Shown here piece by piece: positions 1-9,032 of a DNA stretch of 64,000 bases. The DNA lies in assembly GCA_963725645.1 (NCBI GenBank), contig CAVRZD010000006.1:744001-808000 (forward strand), in the 5' to 3' direction. Both the position numbers and the translations under genes were made by a program. The DNA comes from JALYZC01 sp963725645. Lineage in GTDB: Bacteria > Actinomycetota > Thermoleophilia > Solirubrobacterales > Solirubrobacteraceae. How positions within the stretch are numbered: the stretch's first letter is position 1; every line of letters begins with the position of its first letter. Under the pieces are notes generated by a model. That model did not search any database. It was not told the DNA's origin and was given only the letters and a program-made list of their open reading frames with translations.

Positions 1-36
1 CAGTGCAACCCCGAAGACGGCGATCCGGACCTCCAT
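1..36 (-). CDS. Possible N-terminus of a gene cut by the window edge
   Basis: An ATG on the minus strand at 36 opens a frame that reads MEVRIAVFGVAL before the window ends. The hydrophobic start would suit a signal peptide or membrane protein. Only twelve codons are visible, no clear ribosome binding site precedes it, and no family can be named. It would be divergent from the sulfatase-modifying-like gene to its right. Confidence 0.2.
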   Translation of the reverse strand, partial: MEVRIAVFGVAL

Positions 37-201
37 GCCCTGTGCGCTTCGCATTTCATCCCCCACTCGCGAGTCCGGAAGGTGCGTCCTCGTTGAGATC
101 AGGACGATAGAAAGCGCTCAAAGACTAGCGCCGATTCTGTGCTGCCCGGGCCAGGGGACCCGTGTAGGTTTGCCCTCCGTCAAGTGTTCAACAGGAGGAG
201 C

Positions 202-245
202 CCGGGTGTCTGAAGCGAACCAGTCCGGGTGTCTGAAGCGAACCA
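202..245 (+). repeat. 23-bp tandem duplication at a start codon
   Basis: A 21-base word occurs twice at a 23-base offset (202-222 and 225-245). Each copy contains a GTG start (206 and 229). The Shine-Dalgarno-like AGGAGG at 193-198 sits 7 bases before the first GTG but 30 bases before the second. Only the second GTG is in frame with the long downstream gene, so the duplication separates the binding site from the usable start. Confidence 0.8.
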
Positions 246-1506
246 CGGTCACGAGCGGCGCCGCTGCGCTCGATTTCGGTGCCCCAACCACGGCCTCGGC
301 TTCGCAGCTGCCGCCCTCCTGGGCGCCTTGGCGGTCGCCCCTGCGGCGGGCGCATCAGGCCCCGCGCAACTCACCTTCAAGACGGTTCGCGTCGGCTCCC
401 CGGGGAACCGAGCGGTGTCGGTCGTCCCGTTCAGCGATGCGATCTACCCGTCGTGCTCGGTCGCCCCGAAGACGGCGGCCGGCTGCCTGAGCGTCGGCTC
501 GGTCAGCACCTCCTACGGCATCGGCGAGCTCGAGGTGACCGTGGCCCAGTGGGTCGCCTTCCTGAACACGGTCGATCCCAGGGGAACCGACCCGCATGAC
601 CTCTACGACTCCTCGGAGAGCGCATCGTCCTGGCCCCGGTACGGCCAGATCAACTTCTCCTCCAGAGCGCGGCGGGGCTTGCACTACAGGGTCGCCTACC
701 CGCAGTGGGCCGACAAGCCCTACGGCTTCTCCACCTTTCTGCGTGCCGCGCGGTTCGTCAACTCGCTGACGAACGGCAAGGTGCTCTCCCGGCGGGCCAG
801 CAGCGCCGGCGGCTTCTCGTTTGTCACCTACACGGTTCGCCTCTCCACGCAGACCGAGCGCGGCATGTACGACCTGGCTCGCCAGAAGCGCACCGGGGCG
901 ACGCGGGCCCGCAAGCGGGGCTTCGTCGTGCCGAGCCAGGACGAGTGGATCAAGGCCGCCTACTACGACCCGAGCGGCGGCGGGACGCTCTCCTATTGGA
1001 AGTACCCGACCAACGCCGGAGTGTTCGGTGACGGCACCGCCACCGCGCCCGCCTCGACCACGCTCAATCCGCAGAACGGCGACGTGACGAACGCCGCGAC
1101 GCAGCCGCTGGCCAACTACAAGCCCTCCGGCGGCACGGCCCCGAACTGGTGCCCGTCGCAGGTCTCGGCCACCGACTGCCAGGCCGTCAACCCCTTCGGC
1201 CTCGACTCCACCGCCTACGCCGCCGCCTACCAGGGCAGCCTCAGCAGCGTCGGCCAGGCGGCGACGCGCTCCCCGTGGGGCACGCTCGATCAGGGCGGCA
1301 ACGCGGTCGAGTGGACCGACACGATCACCGCCCCGCCGTTCGGTATCCGGGGCGGCCCGCGCGTCTGGCGGCGCGAGCACGGCGGGGTGCCAAACTCAAC
1401 GGCGTACCAGATGTGGCCCTCCGCCGTCGGCCTCCAGCCTCAGGACAACACGTTCTTCGCGCACACCTACCCGTGGCTGGGCTTCCGGATCGGATATATC
1501 GGCTGA
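229..1506 (+). CDS. Secreted SUMF1/formylglycine-generating-enzyme-like protein
   Basis: The predicted 425-residue protein has an N-terminal hydrophobic stretch (residues about 24-42, ending AGASG) that looks like a signal peptide. A C-type-lectin-like fold typical of the FGE-sulfatase/EgtB/PvdO family follows. Family hallmarks are the early segment ELEVTVAQWVAFLN, the middle VPSQDEWIKAAYYDP and the late segment GNAVEWTD, with WLGFRIGY at the end. Members oxidise sulfatase cysteines or act as iron/copper enzymes, but many secreted homologues have no known reaction, and I see no copper-binding cysteine pair that would make it a true FGE. The start is disturbed by a tandem duplication (see the repeat at 202-245). 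It stands alone; no sulfatase gene is adjacent. Confidence 0.75.
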   Translation: MSEANHGHERRRCARFRCPNHGLGFAAAALLGALAVAPAAGASGPAQLTFKTVRVGSPGNRAVSVVPFSDAIYPSCSVAPKTAAGCLSVGSVSTSYGIGELEVTVAQWVAFLNTVDPRGTDPHDLYDSSESASSWPRYGQINFSSRARRGLHYRVAYPQWADKPYGFSTFLRAARFVNSLTNGKVLSRRASSAGGFSFVTYTVRLSTQTERGMYDLARQKRTGATRARKRGFVVPSQDEWIKAAYYDPSGGGTLSYWKYPTNAGVFGDGTATAPASTTLNPQNGDVTNAATQPLANYKPSGGTAPNWCPSQVSATDCQAVNPFGLDSTAYAAAYQGSLSSVGQAATRSPWGTLDQGGNAVEWTDTITAPPFGIRGGPRVWRREHGGVPNSTAYQMWPSAVGLQPQDNTFFAHTYPWLGFRIGYIG

Positions 1507-1543
1507 GGCCTCTGTCTGACGCGTAGCGCTCGGGTTTCACCGG

Positions 1544-1588
1544 GCGGCTGGCTTCGAACCAGCGACCTCTCGGGTGTGAAGCGAGCGC
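1544..1588 (-). repeat. Relic of the 3' half of tRNA-Val (old att-like site)
   Basis: These 45 bases match the 3' half of the intact tRNA-Val gene at 55947-56018 with two mismatches (positions 1552 and 1572). They include the T-arm, variable loop and anticodon region, but the 5' half of a tRNA cannot be folded from the adjoining sequence. A fragment of this kind is what an integrated or decayed element leaves behind. No integrase gene is adjacent here. Confidence 0.7.
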
Positions 1589-1667
1589 GGGATTGCTCGA
1601 CCACCGGCGGGACTCCCTGCAAATGCCCAGGTTTGCCGGATCGCGCCGATCCGAAACGGACTCGCGG

Positions 1668-2435
1668 CTACGTCGCCGCCGCAGCGGACGACCCGCGGTG
1701 GCGGCGGTACATTTCGCGGATCCAGTCCACCGCGGGGTGGCCCGAGAAGGAGTCGACCCAGTCCCGCAGGCGCGTCGCCGGCGCAGGCTCCGGGAATGGA
1801 TACTGCAGCTCTGGCGGGTTCGCCAGCGGGAAGAGGAGGGCGGCGGCAGCGAGGTCCGCGACGGTGAAGCCGGTGCCGACGAGGTATCCGCTGGGCTGGA
1901 GCTCGGCCTCGATGCGGTCAAGCGCCGCCGCCACTTTCGCACGGCCCTCTTCGGCGTCGGCTGGATAGATCCGGTAGCGGCGGCGCGCGTACGCCATCGC
2001 GACCGGGAGCGTCGCGCGCAGCGCGCGGCGCGTCGTCGCTCCGTGCCCGGTCGCCAGCACGGCGGCCACGTAGGCCGGGTCGTCGCGCATCTCGTAGAAC
2101 GCCGCGCGGCGCAGCTCGTGGCCGGCCGCTTCGTCGAAGAAATCCTCCAGAGCGAGCGCGCGTTCGCGCTGCGCCGAATCCGCCGGGTACAGCGGCGGAT
2201 CGGGCCGGTAGCGCTCGAGCGCCTCGATGATGCGCGTGGAATCGACGATCCGCTCGCCGTTCAGGTCGAGCACGGGCACGGTCCCGCGGTGAGAGAAGAG
2301 CAATGCCCTCGGGCTGCCCGGTACGAGCGACCGTCGCTCGTGCTCGATGGTCTTGAAGTCGAGCGCCCAGCGCGCCTTCTCGTTGAAGTTCGAGAAGGTG
2401 TACTGCCACAAGACGGGTGTCGCCGACCGCGTCAC
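1668..2435 (-). CDS. Glutathione S-transferase family protein
   Basis: The 255-residue product has the two-part GST layout. An N-terminal thioredoxin-like domain includes VLWQYTFSNFNEKARWAL and a cis-Pro segment, GTVPVLDLNGERIVDSTRII. An all-helical C-terminal domain contains GYLVGTGFTVADLAAAALL. It resembles bacterial GSTs that conjugate or isomerise electrophiles with glutathione or another thiol. Actinobacteria usually make mycothiol or ergothioneine instead, so the thiol partner is uncertain. The start is taken as GTG at 2435, just before the conserved domain begins, with a weak GGAG about ten bases upstream. The adjacent HAD gene is in the same direction, separated by a hairpin. Confidence 0.8.
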   Translation of the reverse strand: MTRSATPVLWQYTFSNFNEKARWALDFKTIEHERRSLVPGSPRALLFSHRGTVPVLDLNGERIVDSTRIIEALERYRPDPPLYPADSAQRERALALEDFFDEAAGHELRRAAFYEMRDDPAYVAAVLATGHGATTRRALRATLPVAMAYARRRYRIYPADAEEGRAKVAAALDRIEAELQPSGYLVGTGFTVADLAAAALLFPLANPPELQYPFPEPAPATRLRDWVDSFSGHPAVDWIREMYRRHRGSSAAAAT

Positions 2436-2503
2436 ACCACGAGCACTCCAACGCGATGCTATCCCAGGCCGCGCCATCCTCGGCGACGATCCATACCGGC
2501 CTT

Positions 2504-2528
2504 CTGTCCGAGTCGGGGCCTCGGACAG
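2504..2528 (-). terminator. 9-bp stem hairpin between HAD and GST genes
   Basis: CTGTCCGAG and CTCGGACAG form a perfect 9-base-pair stem with a 7-base loop, 20 bases beyond the stop of the HAD gene and before the GST start. There is no T-run, so this is either a GC-type terminator or an operator for the GST gene. Confidence 0.5.
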
Positions 2529-2548
2529 GGGGCCGCGGGAGTAGCGCG

Positions 2549-3337
2549 TCAGAGCCTTCCGCTCGCTGTCGACACACGCACCTCGCCCAGGTCCCCGACC
2601 ACGGCGTCGGCGCCATGCTCCCGCAGCGCGTCGGCGTGGCAGCTCCGGTCGACGCCGATCACCAGCCCAAAGTGCCCACGTCGCCCGGCCTCGACGCCGG
2701 CCAACGCGTCCTCGACCACAGCGGCGCGCAACGGTTCGACGCCGAGCCGGCGCGCCGCCTCGAGAAACACGGCCGGGTCGGGCTTCCCGCTGAGGCCCAG
2801 TTCGTCCGCGTCGACGCCGTCGACTCTCGCATCGAAGTGCTTCGCGACCCCAGCCGCTTCGAGCACCTCGGCGCAGTGGCGCGACGCGGAGATGATCGCC
2901 GTCCTGACCCCGCTCGCCTGCAGCCGGCGCAGCAGCTCGACCGAGGAGGCGAAGGGAGCGACGCCCCGCTCTCGCAGGAGCGCCAGGAACAGCTCGTCCT
3001 TGCGGTTGCCCAGCCCGCACACCGTCTGCGCGGCCGGGGGATCACCACGCCCGCCGCGGGCCAGGAGGATCCCGCGAGAGGCGAGAAACGACTCGACGCC
3101 GTCGTAACGGGGCTTGCCATCCACGTACAGGTAGTAATCCTCTTCCGAGAACGAGCGCTGTTCCTCGCCCTCGCGAGCGGGACGGTCCGCGAGGAAGCGG
3201 TCGAACATCTGCTTCCAGGCAGCGGCGTGGACCGAGGCGGTGTCGGTGATCACGCCGTCGAGGTCGAAGATCACCGCGTCGAGGCGGTCCGTGTGGATCT
3301 CCGGCAGGGATCGTCGCCCGTCTGCGCTGGTGCTCAT
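2549..3337 (-). CDS. HAD-IA hydrolase, beta-phosphoglucomutase-like
   Basis: The 262-residue protein has the HAD motifs in order: nucleophile motif I AVIFDLDGVITDT near residue 20, a helical cap, motif II AIISASRHC, motif III lysine in LSGKPDPAVFLEAA, and motif IV VVEDALAGVEA. The second aspartate of DxDGVITD and the cap layout fit beta-phosphoglucomutase-type enzymes, which interconvert beta-glucose 1- and 6-phosphate. Such enzymes are often encoded next to, or fused with, GH65 phosphorylases, and a GH65 gene lies at 26292-28721 in the same orientation. Functional pairing across 23 kb is only an inference. The ATG at 3337 is chosen because homology starts shortly after it. Confidence 0.82.
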   Translation of the reverse strand: MSTSADGRRSLPEIHTDRLDAVIFDLDGVITDTASVHAAAWKQMFDRFLADRPAREGEEQRSFSEEDYYLYVDGKPRYDGVESFLASRGILLARGGRGDPPAAQTVCGLGNRKDELFLALLRERGVAPFASSVELLRRLQASGVRTAIISASRHCAEVLEAAGVAKHFDARVDGVDADELGLSGKPDPAVFLEAARRLGVEPLRAAVVEDALAGVEAGRRGHFGLVIGVDRSCHADALREHGADAVVGDLGEVRVSTASGRL

Positions 3338-3455
3338 TCGAGGCGACTCTAGCTTGCGCACCAGAACGGGTTGCTGCCCTATGGCCTCGCGGCTGGGGGC
3401 TTGCGCATCGGCCCGCGCTGCGGCAACGTTGGGCGCCCAGGAAGAGGAGGCGATC

Positions 3456-5096
3456 ATGTCCATGCTCTCGTACGCGCACGGCACCTCGGAGATCCCGCTG
3501 CTGGGGGAGACGATCGGCGCCAACCTCGAGCGGGCCGTGGCGGCCCACGCCGATCGCGAGGCGCTCGTCTCGCGTCACCAGGACGTGCGCATGACCTACG
3601 CGGAGCTCGACGCCGAGATCGATCGGGTCGCGCGCGGGATCATGGCGATGGCCCTGGAGGTCGGCGACCGGCTGGGGATCTGGAGCCCGAACTGCTTCGA
3701 GTGGGTGCTCGTCCAGTACGCCTCGGCCAAGGCGGGCGTGATCCTGGTGAACGTGAACCCGGCATACCGAACGTCGGAACTCGAGTACGTGCTCAACCAG
3801 TCCGGCTGCCGCGTGCTGGTCGCGGCGCGGGCGTTCAAGACCTCCGACTACGTCGCGATGGTGGACGAGGTGGCGCCCCAGTGTCCGCGGCTCGAGCGCA
3901 CGGTGTTCCTCGACTCGCCCTCCTGGGACGAGCTGCTCGAGGCCGGCGAGGCGATCCCACCGGAGTCGCTGCGGCAACGCGCGCAGCAGCTCCAGTTCGA
4001 CGACCCGATCAACATCCAGTACACGAGTGGCACCACCGGCTTCGCGAAGGGCGCCACGCTCAGCCACCACAACATCCTCAACAACGCCTTCTTCGTGGCC
4101 CGCGCGTGTCGCTATGCGCCGGAGGACCGCGTCTGCATCCCCGTGCCGTTCTACCACTGCTTCGGCATGGTGATGGGCAACCTCGGCTGCACCTCGCACG
4201 GCGCGTGCATGGTCATCCCGTCTCCGGCGTTCGAACCCGGGGCCACGCTCGAAACGGTGCAGGACGAGCGCTGTACGTCGCTGTACGGCGTTCCCACGAT
4301 GTTCATCGCCGCGCTCGACCACCCCGATTTCGACTCCTTCGAGTTGTCGAGCCTGCGGACGGGGATCATGGCCGGCTCGCCCTGTCCGGTGGAGGTCATG
4401 CGCAAGGTGATCGAGCGTATGAACATGGAGGAGGTCACGATCTGCTACGGCATGACCGAGACCTCGCCCGTTTCGACTCAGACGGACGCCGCGGACGACG
4501 TCGACCACCGCGTCTCCACGGTGGGACGGGTGCACCCGCACGTGGAGGTCAAGATCTTCGACCCTGGCACTGGCACATGCCTGCCGCGGGGCGCCTCCGG
4601 GGAGCTGTGCACGCGCGGCTACAGCGTGATGCTGGGCTACTGGGAGGAGCCGGAGAAGACGGCCGACGCGATCGATCGCAGCGGCTGGATGCACACGGGT
4701 GACCTCGCCACCATGGACGACGAGGGCTACATCAAGATCGTCGGTCGCTCCAAGGACATGATCATCCGCGGCGGTGAGAACATCTTTCCGCGCGAGATCG
4801 AGGAGTTCCTGTACACGCACCCCGACGTTGCCGACGTGCAGGTCGTCGGTCTGCCCGACGAGCGCTACGGCGAGGAGATCGCCGCGTTCGTGATCGCGCG
4901 CGAGGGGACCGCGCCCGATCTCGAGGCGGTGCGCGAGTTCTGCCGCGGCCGGATCGCGCACTTCAAGGTCCCGCGCTATGTCATCACGGTGGACGAGTTT
5001 CCGATGACGGTCACGGGCAAGATCCAGAAGTTCAAGCTCCGCGAGCGTGGTATCGACGACCTCGGCCTGCAGGCCGCGATGGTCGATACGGCTTGA
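3456..5096 (+). CDS. Acyl-CoA synthetase (AMP-binding, fatty-acid type)
   Basis: The 546-residue enzyme activates a carboxylic acid to its acyl-adenylate and then to the CoA thioester. The P-loop-like AMP motif YTSGTTGFAKGA is near residue 190. The YGMTETSPVS motif is near 335, the hinge segment GWMHTGDLATMDDEGYIKIVGR near 410, and the C-terminal catalytic lysine motif TVTGKIQKFKLRE near 525. The sequence resembles FadD3/FadD35-like medium- or long-chain synthetases. A strong binding site (GAAGAGGAGG, 3441-3450) precedes the ATG at 3456. It is followed by the Fe-S oxidoreductase in the same direction, which places it in an acyl-CoA activation and oxidation module. Chain-length specificity cannot be read from the sequence. 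Confidence 0.9.
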   Translation: MSMLSYAHGTSEIPLLGETIGANLERAVAAHADREALVSRHQDVRMTYAELDAEIDRVARGIMAMALEVGDRLGIWSPNCFEWVLVQYASAKAGVILVNVNPAYRTSELEYVLNQSGCRVLVAARAFKTSDYVAMVDEVAPQCPRLERTVFLDSPSWDELLEAGEAIPPESLRQRAQQLQFDDPINIQYTSGTTGFAKGATLSHHNILNNAFFVARACRYAPEDRVCIPVPFYHCFGMVMGNLGCTSHGACMVIPSPAFEPGATLETVQDERCTSLYGVPTMFIAALDHPDFDSFELSSLRTGIMAGSPCPVEVMRKVIERMNMEEVTICYGMTETSPVSTQTDAADDVDHRVSTVGRVHPHVEVKIFDPGTGTCLPRGASGELCTRGYSVMLGYWEEPEKTADAIDRSGWMHTGDLATMDDEGYIKIVGRSKDMIIRGGENIFPREIEEFLYTHPDVADVQVVGLPDERYGEEIAAFVIAREGTAPDLEAVREFCRGRIAHFKVPRYVITVDEFPMTVTGKIQKFKLRERGIDDLGLQAAMVDTA

Positions 5097-5118
5097 TCGC
5101 GAGCATGAGCAGCTCTTG

Positions 5119-5211
5119 ATGGCCCGCATCGACAACAAGGGCCTCATGGCCTATCGCAAGATCAGGGACGCCAAGCGGTCGCCGAGGCACCGCGAGGGGA
5201 TGCGCGCGTGA
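5119..5211 (+). CDS. Possible 30-residue ORF coupled to the Fe-S gene
   Basis: An ATG at 5119 opens a 30-codon frame of very basic composition (MARIDNKGLMAYRKIRD near its start). Its TGA at 5209-5211 overlaps the GTG start of the next gene. The overlap is typical of translational coupling. It may be a true leader peptide, or the worn-down tail of a lost gene. No family is recognised. Confidence 0.3.
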   Translation: MARIDNKGLMAYRKIRDAKRSPRHREGMRA

Positions 5212-7310
5212 GTCACCTGGTCTTTCCGATCCTCTGGGGGGTCGGGCTGCTGATGTTTGCAGCGATCATGGCTGTCAGGACGCGAGTGCTGTTGGCCGCA
5301 CGTCCGGCGGCGCGTCTGGACCGGATCCCGGAGCGGATCAGGCGGATGGTCATCGACGGGCTCGGCCAGAAGAAGTTCCTCGTCGGCGAGCAGCCATCCG
5401 GGATCATGCATGCGCTCGTCTTCTGGGGCTTCGTCGTCCTGATGCTCCAGGTGATCACATTGTTCGGTCGGGCATTCGACGCGGGCTGGGACATTCCGGG
5501 GTTTGGGGCCGACGAACCGCTCGGTCCGCCGTTCTTTCTCGCCCGCGATCTGCTCGAGGCGATCGTGATCGTCGGCGTCACCTACATGCTCTACCGGCGG
5601 GTGATCGTCCACACCCCGAGGCTGTTCGGCATCGGCCACGCCGAGCAGCGCTATCGCGAGGCAGCTCATTGGGAGGGCGTCCTGATCCTCGTCTTCATCC
5701 TGCTGATCATGCTCGGCGGTCTGCTGTACGACGCCAGCCACCTGGTCGCGTACGACATCCACGGCAACGAGCGCGACTTCGCGCCGCTGACCGCGCTCGT
5801 GGCCGCGGGCCTCGGTGGCCTCGGTCGCTCCTCGGCGAACACCGTCAGCCAAGTCGGATGGTGGTTGCACTGCGTCACGATCCTCGTGTTCCTGTGCCTG
5901 CTGCCGCTGTCCAAGCACTTTCACATCATCACGGCGATCCCGAATGTCTTCCTCGGCAAGCTCCCGCCGCACAGCCCCGAGCGGCCGCTGGCGATCACGC
6001 ACGTGCCCGCCGCCCCGATGGCCGCGCTGGACCGCCCGCCCGAGGGCCTGGTCGGGGTTGCGTCGCTGGCCGACGTAAGCTGGAAACAGGTGCTCGACGC
6101 CTTCTCGTGCACCGAATGTGGGCGCTGCACGGCGGTCTGCCCCGCGACCGCCAGCGGCACGCCGCTAGCGCCGCGGCAGGTGATCCTCGACATCCGCGAT
6201 CGGCTCTACCACCACCCCGAGGAGCAGCGCAACGGCGGCGGCGGCGCGGAGCCGTTGATCTCGAACGAGGCACTGTGGGCGTGCACGACCTGCATGGCGT
6301 GCGTCGAGGCGTGCCCGGTGGGGATCGAGCACGTGCCGACGATCGTCGACATGCGCCGCAACCTGGTCGACCAGGGCGAGCTGGATCCGCTCCTCCAGCA
6401 GACGCTCGAGAACTACGGCAAGCAGGGCAACTCCTACGGCAAGTCAGCGCGCCTGCGGGCCCGCTGGGCCAAGGGCCTCGAGTTCAAGATCCCGGACGCG
6501 CGCAAGGAGCCCGTGGAGTACGTGTGGTTCGTGGGTGACTTCGCCTCCTTCGACGAGCGGGTGCAGCTTGCCTCACGGAGCGTGGCGCGGATCCTGCACG
6601 ACGCCGGCGTGTCGTTCGGCTTGCTGTACGAGGGCGAGCGAAACGCGGGCAACGACGTGCGCAGGATCGGCGAGGAGGGCCTGTTCGAGATGCTCGTCGA
6701 GCAGAACATGGGCGTGCTGGCGGACGCGCACTTCGAGGCGATCTTCACGACCGACCCGCACTCGCTGAATGCCCTGCGCAACGAGTATCCCCAGTTCGGG
6801 CTCGACAAGCCGGTCTATCACTACACCGAGCTGCTCGCCGACCTCGTCGCGCGGGGCGTGATCTCGATTCGCACCCCGCTCGCCGGGACGCGCGTGACCT
6901 ACCACGACCCCTGCTATCTGGCGCGCTACAACCGGATCACCGAGGCACCACGAAAGCTGATCGAGGCGACCGGCGCCGAGCTCGTGGAGATGCCGCGCAA
7001 CGGGACAAACACGTTCTGCTGCGGCGCGGGCGGCGGCCGGATCTGGATGTCGGACGACGCGGAGGTCGAGGAACGCCCGAGCGAACAGCGAATCCGCGAG
7101 GCGCAGACGCTGGGCGAGATCGACTACTTCCTCGTCAGCTGCCCGAAGGACCTGGCGATGTACTCAGACGCGGCCAAGGTCGTCGGTGCCGACTTCGAGG
7201 TCGCCGAGCTGACCGCGCTGATCGAGCGGGCGCTCGCCCAGGCCAAGCCTGCGCAGGCCGATGGCTCGCGAGCCGCCCATCCGAGCGAGGCCGATCAGCT
7301 GAGGGAATGA
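5208..7310 (+). CDS. Membrane Fe-S oxidoreductase, probable ETF:menaquinone reductase
   Basis: The 700-residue protein has an N-terminal membrane domain with several hydrophobic helices (about residues 1-240, like a nitrate-reductase gamma subunit). Two 4Fe-4S cluster motifs follow, CTECGRCTAVCPA (about 302) and CTTCMACVEACPVG (about 361). Two CCG-type heterodisulfide-reductase modules come next, with DPCYLARYN and FCCGAGGGRIWM. This layout is that of the FadF/EMO group, proposed to pass electrons from reduced ETF into the quinone pool during fatty-acid oxidation. The neighbouring etfBA genes, convergent at 7321, fit that role. The GTG at 5208 is the only start that keeps the first helix whole. 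Confidence 0.85.
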   Translation: MSHLVFPILWGVGLLMFAAIMAVRTRVLLAARPAARLDRIPERIRRMVIDGLGQKKFLVGEQPSGIMHALVFWGFVVLMLQVITLFGRAFDAGWDIPGFGADEPLGPPFFLARDLLEAIVIVGVTYMLYRRVIVHTPRLFGIGHAEQRYREAAHWEGVLILVFILLIMLGGLLYDASHLVAYDIHGNERDFAPLTALVAAGLGGLGRSSANTVSQVGWWLHCVTILVFLCLLPLSKHFHIITAIPNVFLGKLPPHSPERPLAITHVPAAPMAALDRPPEGLVGVASLADVSWKQVLDAFSCTECGRCTAVCPATASGTPLAPRQVILDIRDRLYHHPEEQRNGGGGAEPLISNEALWACTTCMACVEACPVGIEHVPTIVDMRRNLVDQGELDPLLQQTLENYGKQGNSYGKSARLRARWAKGLEFKIPDARKEPVEYVWFVGDFASFDERVQLASRSVARILHDAGVSFGLLYEGERNAGNDVRRIGEEGLFEMLVEQNMGVLADAHFEAIFTTDPHSLNALRNEYPQFGLDKPVYHYTELLADLVARGVISIRTPLAGTRVTYHDPCYLARYNRITEAPRKLIEATGAELVEMPRNGTNTFCCGAGGGRIWMSDDAEVEERPSEQRIREAQTLGEIDYFLVSCPKDLAMYSDAAKVVGADFEVAELTALIERALAQAKPAQADGSRAAHPSEADQLRE

Positions 7311-7320
7311 CGACGCGGCC

Positions 7321-8261
7321 TCACTCGTCCATGAGGCTCGTGAGCTCGTCCGCGACGTCGAACAGATCGGCAACCACGCCGTAGTGGGCGATGTTGAAGA
7401 TCGCCGCCGAGGGATCCGTGTTGACGGCCACGATCAGCTCGGCCCCCTGCATCCCCTCGATGTGCTCCGGCGCGCCCGACACCCCGAGTCGCCAGGTACA
7501 GCTGCGGTGTGACCCTCGCGCCCGATTTCCCGACCTGCCGCACCTTCGGCAGCCAGCCCGAGTCGATCACCGGCCGCGACGCTCCCAGCTTCGGCGCCGA
7601 GCGCGTCGGCCAGTTCTTCGGCGATGGCGACGTTCTCCGCGCCCCCGATCCCACGGCCGACGCAGACGATCCGATCGGCCTTCGTCAGGTCGATGCCCTC
7701 GTCCGGGGGCTCGACCTGTTCGACGAACGACGTCCTCAGGCTCTCGAGCTCGGCCGGCGGCGGCAGCTCGCTGCGCTCGCCGCGCCCTGCGGCCTGTGGC
7801 TCCTCGTGCAAGGCCGTGGTGTTGATCGCAAACACGGCCGGCAGCGATGTGCGCGCGGTGGCGTGGAGCTGCCCGCCGTAGATTCCGCTGACGGATTGCG
7901 CCTCCCCGTCCTGCAGCGCCAACTCGACGCAGTAGCCCACGAAGGGAAGACCTGTGGCGGCGGCGGCCCCGGCCCCGAGATCAAGGCCGGCCGTGGTGTT
8001 CTCGAGTACGACGAGGTCGGGAGTGCGCGCCCTGATCGCCGCCACGAGGACCGCCGCGTGCGCCTCCGGGAGGTACGGCGAGAGCGCCGGGTGCGATACC
8101 TCGAGCACCACGTCCGCTGCGCTCAGCCCCTCCCCGCCGGTCGGCTCACCGCTTGCGACGAGCGCCACCAGTTCCCCGCCTGCCGCGTCTGCCAGCGGTC
8201 GTGCGAACGCCAGCAGCCGGTCGTTGACCGGCGATTCCACGTAGACGAGGACGTCGCCCAT
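7321..8261 (-). CDS. etfA: Electron transfer flavoprotein alpha subunit, two frameshifts
   Basis: The alpha subunit binds FAD in ETF and hands electrons from acyl-CoA dehydrogenases to the membrane reductase. The N-terminal domain starts MGDVLVYVESPVNDRL at the ATG at 8261, overlapping the etfB stop. The conserved C-terminal FAD segment is fully encoded (LGASRPVIDSGWLP, VGKSG.RVTPQLYLA, GMQGAELIVAVNTDPSAA) and ends at TGA 7321, but in different frames. An extra base near 7590 (GCCGAAGCTG where GCCGAGCTG is expected) and another near 7490 (GCGACTCGGG for GCGCTCGGG) break the frame. All catalytic parts are intact, so sequencing error is more likely than decay. Confidence 0.85.
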
Positions 8262-9032
8262 CAGCCCCCCAGAACTCCGCGTTCGCGGAGCACCTCGACG
8301 ATCTTCGCGGCCGCCTCTTCGGCATCGCCCTCGAGCATCGTCGCGTGAGCCTGGGGGGCCGGCCGAGCGAGCGACACGACCTTCGACGCCGGAGCGGGCG
8401 CCTCGACGCTGACATCGAGCGTCTCGGCGCTTGCCTCGGTCATCGCCTGGCGAAGCCGGGCCATCGCGATGTACCGGGGCGGCGCGCTCGCGGATTGCAC
8501 GCCCACGACAGCCGGCAGCCGGAGGCCCAGCACCGCGAGCCGCCCACCGGCGTACTCCTGCACGACGCGCGCGGTTCCATCGGCCACGGTGATTCCGACG
8601 ACGACGTTCGCCTGAGGCCAGCCCAGCTCCGTCGGCGAGGTAGGGCGCCGTTTGACCGAACACGTCGTAGGGCGTTTGGACGCCGGTCAGCACGAGGTCA
8701 GGACCCAACTGGCGGAACGCCTCCGCGAACGCGAGCGCCGCCGTCCGCGTGTCGTACGCCTCGATCTCGCCCGCCTCCACGACCACCACTCGGTCGGCCC
8801 CACGCGCATACGCCACCTGAAGCGCCTCGTCGATCCCGTCCGTCCGCAGCCCCACGGCGGTGACGGTGGCATCGGTGGCCTCCTTGATCAGCACCGCCTC
8901 CTCGAGCGCCTGATCGTCGAACTCGTTGACCACCATGTCGACGAGCTCGCGATCGATGTCGGTGCCGCTCTCGTCGACTTCGAGCTCGTCACCCAGCTTC
9001 GGCATCAGCCGGAGCGCGACCGCAATGTTCAT
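8261..9032 (-). CDS. etfB: Electron transfer flavoprotein beta subunit, one frameshift
   Basis: The beta subunit of ETF carries AMP and the recognition loop for dehydrogenases. From the ATG at 9032 the protein reads MNIAVALRLMPKLGDELEVD, then FDDQALEEAVLIKE and LVLTGVQTPYDVFGQTAPYLAD. The frame then breaks near 8627, where an extra G in GACGGAGCTGGG displaces GACGAGCTGGG. The missing C-terminal part follows at once in the next frame (ANVVVGITVADGTARVV, then LGLRLPAVVGVQSASAPPRY). Its TGA at 8263-8261 overlaps the etfA ATG. The gene is divergent from the acyl-CoA dehydrogenase operon, its probable electron donor. Confidence 0.87.

Noticed and set aside
202..245. Relation of the GGGTGTCTGAAGCGAACC duplication to the tRNA-Val anticodon sequence GGGTGTGAAGCGAG
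   Set aside because: The likeness is short and interrupted; it is probably chance.
1544..1650. A functional tRNA gene at the first repeat copy
   Set aside because: No 5' half with matching acceptor and D-arm can be found, and the anticodon stem has a mismatch.
3042..5147. 701-codon minus-strand frame opposite the acyl-CoA synthetase
   Set aside because: Shadow frame. The synthetase on the plus strand has all AMP-binding motifs and a strong ribosome binding site.
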